A stretch of DNA of 64,000 nucleotides, from assembly GCA_007844125.1 (NCBI GenBank), contig CM017560.1, positions 7,144,693-7,208,692 of the forward strand, given 5' to 3'. Shown piece after piece: positions 26,201 through 38,200 of this stretch; position 1 is the first letter of the stretch, and each line of letters opens with the position of its first letter. The notes beneath the pieces are model-generated. The model did not search any database. It was not told the DNA's origin and saw only the letters and a program-made list of their open reading frames with translations. The position numbers and the translations under genes were made by a program. Origin of the DNA: Sinonovacula constricta. Taxonomy: Eukaryota > Mollusca > Bivalvia > Cardiida > Solecurtidae.

Positions 26201-29200
26201 GTTCATATAGCTAAGAATAGTTTCATAACTTGTTATCACGTTTGTATGTGCGCCTTCAGGAGAGTTCAGCAATGGTTTCCAGGAACATTTCTACATAGAG
26301 CCCCAGGGCAGTTTAGCCATCCCACGGATAGAGAACAAGGAGATAGATGTCTACTGCTGCACCCAAATACTCGACATTGTACAGGTATGTACAGGTGGGT
26401 GAGGGGCAGCACTAGTATCTCACATTATCCTCTATTGTTCTTATTTGAATTTGAGCTATTTCTGTTGAACTTCTGAATATGTGTATATATGTTCTGTAGT
26501 TTTCTCGTACAAGTTTACAACAGTATGGCTTCTTTTTTTCAATTCATGATGATTTTGCAAATAAACACAGAGAATACTAATATTTCCTGTGTTTCTAAGA
26601 GAAACTGTATTGGATAGTGAGTAATGCCTATTGGAAAGTGTTAAAAGTATTGTAATGAGCCCTTTTAGCTTGACTTTCCTAAAAATAGGGAGAGCTATTT
26701 CACTTGCTGAAGCATCAGCATCTATATAATGATTTGGTAACAGTTTTTCATACAAGGCTACTATCAAACTTGTATATAGCCAGTGCTACATGGTATAAAA
26801 CTTCTTAAATTTCTATTGACCATTTCTATTGATGTAAGAATCCTGCAACAGCTTCTGTAATAAACCAATATAGCGAAAAGGCGGTTTTGTTCAAGAACCA
26901 TATTAAGTTTGCGACTCACAAAAATATCCATATGAGTGTTTTAATCATTTAAATCCATGTACTGTTCAGCAAATTTTCACATGAAAAACACTATGAGACA
27001 CACTTATTATAATGGTCCCAGATGTCCCAGTGTTACATCTTCTCTGAAAAGTGCGGACTTGATCTATGTTGATATGTATCATCAAAGTTTATTTGCACTT
27101 TTCAACTTTTCCAGCAATCCATCAGCAAGGTTGTGAATGTCCCACACAGCAAGCTTACCTGTAAAATTAGGAGACTGGGTAAATAAAACTGAGACTAATT
27201 CCTAACCTGCTTTATATATATCACTAAATCATAAACAATTTTAAATAAAATTTATCAAAAACATGCCAAGGCCACAAGACATATTGCTAGTTCCTGAGCA
27301 TCAGACAGTGTTGATCTTATTCCAACAGCTCTCAGTCGGGCCAGCTGATTTGGATCTTTACCATTGGTCTAAGCTTTTGAGGAGCAGGCTCAGTGTTATG
27401 ATCATTCTTTGTTTTTTGCCATATTTTGTTTTGTTTTTCACGATATATTTTTATATAATTTTAAAAGAAAGCATTTTATTTTCCCAATATATATAAAACT
27501 TTTCTTGCATTTTTACTTAAATCATTAGTTTGTATAAGGTGACAATGCTCAATGAGAGACAGAGAAAAAAGGACATCATTTAAGTTTTACAAAACATAAT
27601 GTAAACCAGTAAATTATAATGGTTCCATTTTTACTTTCTTTTTTTAAGTGCAAACAAAAAAAACAAACTGACAGTATCTAAAAATGTATAGTTTGATACT
27701 TTATTCTGTTTTTACATGTGTGGCTTTACTCAGAGCATAGCATTCATTATTGTGTAATATTTTTGCAACAATAATTGTAATTAACAAAGTATTTGATGAT
27801 TATCCCACACATAAGGGTTGCATAAATAATATATTAGTACAAAACAATGTCAGCTGTAGAGTGGCAGACTAAACCTTTCACAGACTAGAATCCTTCCACT
27901 GTTTTTTAAGGCCTTATCCTACCTGGGCAAAAACCTTCCTATGATTTTTCAGACTATTATTGGTTTTAGCAGCCTTAATAATCACCCAATGTATGTATTG
28001 TTTTAAAGAGCAGTTTCTCAGGTTGTTTTTGTGTATGAAATATGCTTTGTCTGAAAAATTAAGGGATTTTTCTTGGCCAGGTAGGAAAAGTGACGGGAGG
28101 GTTTTTGTACGGGTCAGAGAAACGATGAGAGATTTTTTGTGCAGGTAGGAAATACACATGGAAGGTTTTTCTTCTTGTCTTTCCAAGATAGCAATAGGGC
28201 TTTTATTTAGGAGGGTATTTTGTACAGAAACCCTGGCTTTAGACACACCAAACAATTTAATGGGTATTGTTTGTTTTGGCTTGTCTGCCATAGTGACAAG
28301 TATGTGTAAGGCTTATACAACTGTTTGTTCTATATACTGAGAAATTGTTTTGTGAAATATGTAACATTTAAGACTTGCTTCAGATGAAATGTGTGTTGTC
28401 TTTATGTAAATAAGATATACACAACCCATTTAATAAGTCAGAAATAAAAAAGATATCTCTTCAGATACATCATCGGTTTTAATCAATTTAAAAGACAGGT
28501 TAAAGAAAAGTGACACATTGGAAAAGGGGCTAGTATTGATTCAGTATTGTACATACAACAGCAAAAAAATAACAGTATCTTATAATACCAATTTATCTGC
28601 TTGGTCATTTAAGTTTAGATATTAATATCTTACTTTTTTACTTTTTCTTTGCAAAACTTTTTATTTATAAAAATCTTTCTATACAGAAAATACGAACCAG
28701 AATTTGTTGAAGAAATGTTTTCTTATCTGTTATCATGGTAACAATTTCAGGTGGCAGTTTTGGTGGCAAGGAGTCAAGGTGTAGACTACTGGCCATCCCT
28801 GTTACACTGGCCGCTCTGAAGTAAGACAGTCTTCTACCTGCTACTTATCTTAATGATTCTATCATATTCTTCAATATTTGCTATCAATCGCAAGCATACA
28901 TACCAAGACTGTTATAGACTCAGATTTATATATTTCACATCATTAAAAGATAACTTCTAGCTAGAGCTGACTGATCTGACAGATACTGCTTATCATCCTA
29001 TTGGCCGCTATTCAAATTTAAACCAAATGCATTATTAAGACTTGTCACAGACAGTTTTCTTTTAACCTTGACCTCAGATATAAACGACCTGTAAGGTGTG
29101 TGCTGGCAAGAGAGGTTGACATGGCGATCACTGGAAAGCGGCACCCATTCTACAGTCAGTACAAGCTTGGTTGTAAGAAAGATGGCTCGATACAAGCTTA

Positions 29201-32200
29201 CCAGGTGAAGGCTTACAACAATGGTGGCTGGTCTACCGATCAGTCCAGAAATGTAAGTAGGAGTTCACTTGTAACTTGCATTGCACAAATAAATTCAGTG
29301 TGTAGGTTCAGATAACTTGTTCTGGGGAAATTGTTTGATCAGAGCAAAATCTGCTTTAGTGTCAAATGTTTTTGTGTGTTTTGCATGTAGAGGTAGAAAT
29401 AAGGGATATCCATGCTGATTACCAGAAACAACAGAATTAATGTTTTCTGATTTGGGAAAAGTGTTTAACCTTTTTTTATGCTACATTTGCTAATAACTTA
29501 TACTAATTTTATTCTTTGTCATTTTCTAACATTTATGTGTGAAGTCTGCTGGACATATTGCTGTAACAACAGCAAAGAAATGTAAAGATCCTGATCAGAC
29601 ATCTTACTGCAGGAGTTGGCTGGTTCGGATCCACATTATTTTCCTAAACCTTCTGAATGTGTGCTTAGCATGGTTGGAGTTACTTTGTATATTTGCCATG
29701 TTAACAACTGGCAACTATTCAGTAGACTGTCATACACAGGAAAACAAATGCAAGCACTTGCATGTATGTTTGTTTGTTTGTTTGTTTATTGGGTTTATTG
29801 TCCGACCAACAGTATTTCGGTTATCTGGAGACGGTGTCCACCTGAACCAGATATAGTGATGCCTTCACTGTGTATAGCATACCGTGGACACCTGGCATGA
29901 CAGCACACCCAGTCACATTATCCTCACACTAGGCCAACCAGACATGGAACTGTCCTTATATTTGCTTTAGCATTAGCAAGGGAGTTCTACCACTACCATT
30001 TTTAACATCTTTGGTATGTCATTATCTTAAACACACTTTTGCTTACCAAACAGATTATTTACAAACTGAGATTATTTACATTTAAAGAAATAAATCTTAA
30101 AGACATAATAGAACTTATTTTGTTATTTTCTTTTCTATTGACTAAGTGTTTGTTATATTAAAAAATAATCTTTTCATTTTTTCTTTTGTTTAATAATATT
30201 TAAATGAGTATCTGAATTATCTTCTTGTTTTCATCACTGGAATGACTCTGCTGTTCGAATATTTGGGAATATTCATCTCTTCATTTTCTTTTGTATGATC
30301 AGGTGATGATCATCATGGAACTATCTCTGGTTATCTCCTGTATTTTTAAAAAAGTGTTGTTAGTCTACTTGTGTATTTCCTTCTGATCATTTTGTTTGGT
30401 ATAACCAGGTTATGGGCATTTTCCTTGACAATATTGAGGGTGCATACAGGATCCCGAATGTGAAGATTGAAGGTTACGTGTGCAAGACCAACATTCCAAC
30501 AAATACATCATTTCGTGGGTTTGGGGCACCGCAGGCTTGCCAGCTTGTTGAAGAGGCAATATATAATGTGGCAGAAGCTCTAGGAATGACAGCTGAGCAG
30601 GTAGGTGGGGAGTGGTGTGGATGACTTGTACCATGCCTGCCCATTTTCATTTTAACGGACACATTTACTGTCATGAAATCTGAATGTTAAGGCTAACGTA
30701 TCAAACATTATCACATCATTAGTATGACTTTTACAACAAACATTATAGTTCTTGCTTTCAACTTCTCTATCATTTGTTCTTCAGATGCCTTTAGGGGTGT
30801 TTTTGGTTTTGATACATATTTAAAGTAATAGTAGTAGTATTATATTGAGCAGTAGTAGTAGCAGTTGTAGTCCTAGTAGTAGTGAAGAAGTATTAGTAGT
30901 AGTTGCTGTAGTAGAAGTAGTAATAGTAGCTGAAAGAAGTAGTAGTAGTAGTAGCAGAGGTAATAGTAGTCATAACAGAAGTAGTCATAGTAGTACACAT
31001 TGTAGCAGTAGAAGTAGTTGTAGTTTAAACAGAAGTACTAGAAGTAGTAATTGAAGAATTAGAAATAATAGTTGTAGTAGTAGAAGAAGTAGTACAGGTA
31101 GTTGTTGTAGTCATAGAAGTAGCAGCTGCATTAGTATCAGTAAAATAGTTATGACAAGGTATTACCCTGCCCTTTATTTATACCTACAGGTGATTGATTA
31201 CCCTGCCCTTTATTTATACCTACAGGTGATTGATTACCCTGCCCTTTATTTATACCTTACAGGTGATTGATTACCCTGCCCTTTATTTATACCTACAGGT
31301 GATTGATTACCCTGCCCTTTATACCTACAAGTGATTGATTACCCTGCTCTTTATTTATACCTACAGGTGATTGATTACCCTGCCCTTTATTTATACCTAC
31401 AGGTGAGAGAGAAGAATTTGTACAAGGAAGGGGACGTTTCTCCACACAGAGTTGTGTTGGAGAACTGCACTGTACGAGACCTTTGGAAGCAGTGTCAGGA
31501 GGAATGTCACTTTGATGCCAGACTGAGGGACATTATTACCTTTAACAGGTGTGTAAGCTCATCGACATTATCGTAGCCTTATGCTGACAACTTCCTGAAC
31601 AGGTATCAAATATTGTTGTAAGAGACTGCAGCAAATAGTGCACATCCTGGTGAGGAAGCTACCAGTGAGAGATGGCTGATCTTGATCTTCACATTTAGCC
31701 AACACTCGATCAATTTGTGGTTAGCAGGATTATAATTCACCCTTACATATAAGGCCTGAATATGATCTTCTATTCTATGCAAATTGTGTTAATCCTGATC
31801 AACCAGATCCCATCCGGATCATCTATTTTTGCTGTTTAATCACAACATTTATAACCAAGCTAAATAACAGGTACTTCTTTTCAATTGAATTACAATTTAT
31901 ACATCCATAATAACTTTTCTTAATCGACGGCTTGCGGATCGGGAGGTCGTGGGTTCGAACCCCGGCCGGGTCATACCAAAGACTTAAAAGTTGGTAGTAG
32001 TGGCTTCCCTTCTAACGCTCGGGGCTACGGGGACAGCATTAGGCCTGACTTGTCGGTGTCAGTATAATGGACTGGCCGGGTTCAGTCCCTGGGCACCTCA
32101 TAAGTGCCCCTGTGCTGTAATGATAGAAATGTCGCTGCGCAGTATCGGCAAAAATGCCGGCTAATCCCATCCCATCCCTTTTCTTAATAGACTTATAAAG

Positions 32201-35200
32201 GTGGATATTGCTATTTTTTGTTCACCAATGGTACATTCCAACACAGTTTTACTGTACAAGCTCAGTATTTGGTATGTCATTGCATATTTGTGATGAATTT
32301 ATTTGTTTATGGTTTATTTATAGGGACAGCCTGGCTGCATTCCAGATATATTGGAGAAGAAACTGTATTTATTTATGTTTTATTTCATCTCGATAATACC
32401 TTCAACATTTTCATAAATAAGCTAGTCTTAAATATTAATACGCAAACAACTTTTGATGTTTTATTGTATGTTGCAGTGAAAACAACATTAAAAAGAGGGG
32501 CATTGCAATGACAACAATGAAGTTTGGAGTTGGTCCACCCTGTAAAGAAATAGCTCAGGTAAATTGTCTATTTTTTGCTGTGTTATTCTCTATTTTTATT
32601 TATTTTTTCCAATAATTAAATATTTTATTTCCCTGCAAACTTGTTTTATTTGAAAGAATAACAAATGTGTGTATAATGCAAATTAAGTATATTATATTAT
32701 TATATTTGTCTCTACCTGCAAGCACAATCAGAAAAGTGTTGGCTTTACTTACTAGAGTCCCTGGGTTTGAACCTTGGTTACATCATGCCAAAATCATTAA
32801 AACAATAAGCTCCCTGGTTGATGCTTTAAGCAGATATTAGGGTAGTCGTACGACTGGTCGACATCTGCTTTCTCTGACAAAGGAATATAAACTGATGTAG
32901 GATTTTTCTGAATGGTCTTACTAAACTGCTTGTTGATGTACAATATTTGTATTGCTTTGATACACCTTAATCATTAATCATGCTTGTTGGGTGAATCCTT
33001 TGTCTGCATATGTAGCACAGTTAGATATTTTTAGAACCAACCATCAGGAGTTTTGAACCTGTTGGCCTGGCCACAATAGCTCAGGTGGTAGAGCATCGGC
33101 TTGGGGATCGGGAGGTCGTGGGTTCAAACCCCGGCCGTGTCTAACCAAAGACCAAAGTTGTTAGTAGTGGCTTCCCTCCTAACACTTGGAGCTAAGGGGA
33201 CAGCATCACACCTGACTCGTCGGTGTCAGTAAAATGGACCCGCCGGGTTCGGTCCCTGGGCACCTCATAAGTGCCCCTGTGCTATAATGATAGTAATGTG
33301 GCTGCACAGTATTGGCAAAAATGCCAGCTAATTCCCATCCCTGTTGGCCACAGACATGGATTAAGTTATAATATACTGATTTCCTATAGGCAAATAGTGA
33401 TAAGTAACACAAATATGTTTAGTTGCCACTTCTGTCATTGAAAAGTAAGTTTTCTGTCAAAGTCCAAATCAGAATTTAGTAGAAATCTCTATTATGTTTA
33501 GAAATAGATTAGAAAATGTTGACAAGTCAGATTGAATATTTTATGATTTACAATAAGTTACAAAAAAAGTTATCTTAAGGCAAATCACAGTTATAATGCT
33601 TAAAAAATGATTGCTGTATACTTTGAGTGGAATGTAAAAATTGTGATTTAATAATTCTTAGTTGTCAGCCTGTATCATATTTTACGATGAACATCTATTA
33701 AAAAGTAATGATATTATTTATGTTGTTTGTTTATTATTTTTAAGGGATTTTTTTATAAGGTTATAATTCATTTTGATGATGTTTTGATTTTTGAAAATGT
33801 CACTTTAAATGTGTTTTCAGTTATGTGTACTGTCCAAAATATCCTCAGAGATTTACAGAAATGAAAGTATGATGGTGTTGTAGCCATGCTCTGATAAAGA
33901 TGTAGTGGCAGTGTTTTGATGGTGTATTATCAATAGTTAGTGCTTAATGGGAAACAATGTCTCCCTGCCCTGCCATCAGTACTTTCATCTGTCCATCAAA
34001 GGGTGTTAATTATTGACAAGTTACATGCTAGAAAAGGCGCTCTAGTATATATTATATTTATACCCACACCACAAAATGTGTGTGTGTGTGTGTGTGGGGG
34101 GGGCTATTCGCTTTGTCGCGTCCGTCCGTCGGTCCGTCCGTCTCCATTATCGTGTCCGCTCTATAAATCCTATACCAATTGAAGAATTTTCTTCAAACTT
34201 GGCTGAAATGTTCACCTCAACAAGGGGATGTGCAGAACCCATGTTGCCCATGTGTCAGCTCAAGGTCAAGGTCACAATTGAAGGTCAAATATCAAACAAT
34301 CAAATATTAGACATTATGTCGTGTCCGCTCTGTAAGTCCTACACTAATTGAAAGATTTTCTTTAATCTTGACTCAAATGTTCACCTCAACAAGGGGATGT
34401 GCAGAACCCATGTTACTCTTTTGCCGGCTTAAGGTCAAGGTCACACTTGAAGGTCAAAAATTGACTTAGAAAATATTCTTAAATTTTAACATGTATTTGA
34501 ATATTTCTGAAACTAGAAAAAGTATTTGCTTGAAACTTAAAATATATATGAAGTGTCACAATTAGGATATGCAGGTAAAGTTTCATAATTCTGTATTGCA
34601 TTTTGACAAAGTTATGCCCCTTTTAAGTCTTCAAATTTACATACAATCAAGTATTAGACAATATGTCGTGTCCGCTCTATAAATCCTATACTAATGGAAG
34701 AATTTTCTTCAAACTTCACTCAAATGTTCAACTCAACAAGGTTATGTGCAGAACCCATGTTACCTTTGTGCCGGCTGCAGGTCAAGGTCACACTTGAAGG
34801 TCAAAATTGACTTAGAAAATGTTCTTAAATTTTAACATGTACTTGAATATTTCTGAAATTAGTACAGGTTAATTCTTGAAACTTAAAAGATATATGACGT
34901 ATCACAAGTAAGATATGCAGGTCAAGTTTCATAACTCTGTATTGCATTTTGACAAAGTTATGCCCCTTTTTAAGTCTTTTTATTTACTTACAATCAATAC
35001 TAGACAATATGTCGTGTCTGCCCTATAAATTCTATACTAATGTAAGGATTTTCTTCAAACTTAACTCGAATGTTCACCCCAACTGGGCAATGTGCAGAAC
35101 CCGTTTTACCCTTGTACCAGCTTTGTCAAGGACATTGGTGGGGGTATGAATCGTATTCTGCGATAGTTCTAGTTTTATATAATGTTTCCACTTTTTTGTC

Positions 35201-38200
35201 TGAAATCCTCAGTCTAGTGCCCTAGTGAACATCTACAGGGATGGCAGTGTGATGCTGACCCATGGTGGGGTGGAGATGGGCCAGGGTCTCAACACCAAGA
35301 TGCTCCAGGTACACGCAGCTCTTTGCCCTGGGCTGGGGAAACATTCTTTTCTGAGATGTATTTATGCAGCTTCTCTATATAAAGATAATTCAAGTTTAAA
35401 CAGCTCTTGATCAACAATTAAAACATTAATGGGTGTCTTTGACATATTGCTATGACACACTGCTTTGAATGTTGCCATAATTCAGTGGTCTTCTTATTGA
35501 TCTGACATCTTATATCTAGCTCTGACATATTTACTAATGTTGCTCTGGCAAATTATGTCTGGCATATTTGCTTTGACATATTAGAATTCGCATATTTGCT
35601 GAAGTTGCTCTGACATCTTTTATTTGTAATATTTGCTCAGACATATTTGCTTGTGTATTTTTTGTGCGAGTGTGTTTGTTTTGAGTAATAATTTCTTTGC
35701 TCATTTATTCTGACATTTACTCTGAAGTATTTGCTCTTTAAATCTGCATTGGTATGTTTGTTTAAAAATATTGCAGCTAGCTTCCCGAGTGCTAGGTGTC
35801 CCTATGGACAAGCTGTACACCAATGAGACAGGGACCCACACCATCCCTAATGCTGGGCCCACTGGGGGTAGTTTTGGCACTGACATTCATGGGCTGGCAG
35901 TCCTTGTAGGTCTTGTATGAGATATCTACCCAAATTTTGTTCATAACATGCTTTTGTTTTGATTATTTTAATTATCTCTTGTATAGTACATGCATGACTT
36001 TAAGCACAAACCAATGAGAAAGGAATTGCCCTTAAGTAATATATTTTAGGAATGACAATGACTAGCAATATCTGTACTGCTGACAAGACCAGGAGAAGGT
36101 TGTGGTTGTATGGCTGCTTAGGAATCTGATGGCTGGGATTGTTAGCTATGCTGCATGTTAGCACTGCAAATGCTTTAGACAGATACATGTGGCATCATGT
36201 CATGATACATTCAATCTAAATACAGAAGAGCTGATGCTAAATAACTGCTGAATTTTTCAAGCATAAAAGCAGTAAGCAAATTTGAGATAGGGACCATGAG
36301 TCAGGTGTTAATGTCCTACAGCTGTTTGTTTTACAGGAACACCCAATAAAATCATGAATATTGCAAACTAGCTTTAAAGTTGCCTTTTGTAAATAAAATA
36401 TATCAATTATAATTTTAATTCCTTTTTTTATTTAATCCTTTTGGTAAATTATGAATGTGTGTTGATTTTTAAAAACACCTAAATAAACAGTTTGAAGACA
36501 CCATCACAGACAATTCTTTGATTATTTTAAAATACAGTAAAACTTAAACATATTTGTTGTCTTCTCTAGGATGCATGTTCCATTCTGGTGAAGAGGCTTC
36601 AACCATTGAAAGATGCCAATCCGGATCTTCCATGGGAGCAACTGGTATGGACAATCATACATTGTTCAAAACCTTTTAAATGCAACACTGTTAATGCAAT
36701 AAGAAAACATTTAAAAATAAATACCTTCCAGATTATAGCAACCAAACTGGCAAATTTCAACCTATCTGAGAGTGGACATTATAAGCTTGTAAGGCACAGA
36801 AACAGTAATATGGAACAGTCAGTTATGTTAAATGATGAATGTTCTCACTTGTTACATGACATGTCTTGTGCCCATGGTTTAACATTGCAGCATTGTAAGT
36901 TCAAATTAACAGTGCAGCAATATAAGTTTACAATAACATTGCAGAATTATTAGTTCCAATTAACATTGCAGCAATATAAGTTTAAAATTAACACTGCAGT
37001 TGTAAGTGTGAAAGGATTACAACAAATTTCTTTACAGTCTTGATATCTCTGCTAATATTTCTGATACAATTGATTGACTTTTACTGGTCATACTTGAGGT
37101 AAAGTATTCATGATTTTTCATCTTTTTTGCTTTCAACTAGAAGGAAAATATGACTAATCAAATAAGCTGGTATTTTTAGCCATTAAATAAAAACAAAAAA
37201 CTTAAATTTACATTTTAGACGGAGCTGGCATTTCAGAATAGAGCCAAACTTACAGCAACTGGCTTCTCACGGTATGTTGGTATACTACACACCATTATTT
37301 TTAGTTTTGTTACTTGAAAATAATAAAATGAATTTATATGAAATTGCAATCTTTCATTTTAAGTTAGAAAGGGAACATTTGTGCTGTTAACTTTTTGTGT
37401 ACTTAAATATTTTAAAAATGAAGACTTCGAATCTAGGACAGTTGCCCCCCCGGACGTTTGCCCCCCTATTTGTGAAGGGCGGACGTTTGCCCCCCAGCTG
37501 AAATTACAAGGCGGACGTTTGCCCCCCAGCTGAAATTACAAGGCGGACGTTTGCCCCGTCTACTAAAATGTCAAGGTGGAAATTGCCCTCCCTTTCTTCT
37601 CAAACTCTGTATCCCGCCTGTAAATGTCTTCCCGCCATATTAGAAACATACACAAACGGTACTACATGGTGCTACAGTACATGAAATGTGTTAGGTGTAA
37701 CAAAATTTTCTATAATTTTTTTCATAGGACTGGAATTAAGTAAAAGTTACAATCTAGTTTGCCTTCATATCTTTACATCGCATCAGGTTCCGAGACAATT
37801 TACCCGTTCTAAAACTCTCGCCGTCGAACCCGCAAGACTTCGGCTTTAACAGGTTGTTTGCTACACATTTCCTGCGATCGCTTGCCACTCATGCATAGAG
37901 TGTCACAAACAGGTTAACTGTCAATCAACTGGTAGGCCTAGACCCATTTAAAACACTTTGATTAATCAAAATTAGTTTGCAAAATTCACGTATTGTAGGC
38001 ATAATTTCGTCTGAAAAACTCTATAGATCCGTTTAATGTTTTTCTTCTGTTTTGTCAAGTATTATATATTTTATGTTTTTAGTAACTTTATAAAATGCAC
38101 CTCATTTTTATATCTCATAGGGATGACATGTAAAACGAGACAAAATAAATTCAAGTTTTATTACAGGCTTAATTACAACAGTTTCAATAATAAGAATATA

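Noticed and set aside
29539..29856. 105-codon ORF between two XDH/AOX-like exons
   Set aside because: The flanking exons (SRN | VMGIF) align without a gap, and the 3' half of this ORF lies in an inverted SINE copy.
30845..31054. Ser-rich ORF
   Set aside because: Translation of an (AGT)n trinucleotide tract.
33064..33140. A functional tRNA gene
   Set aside because: The A and B boxes are present, but the sequence continues as a SINE body that recurs at 31925-32178, so it is a SINE head.
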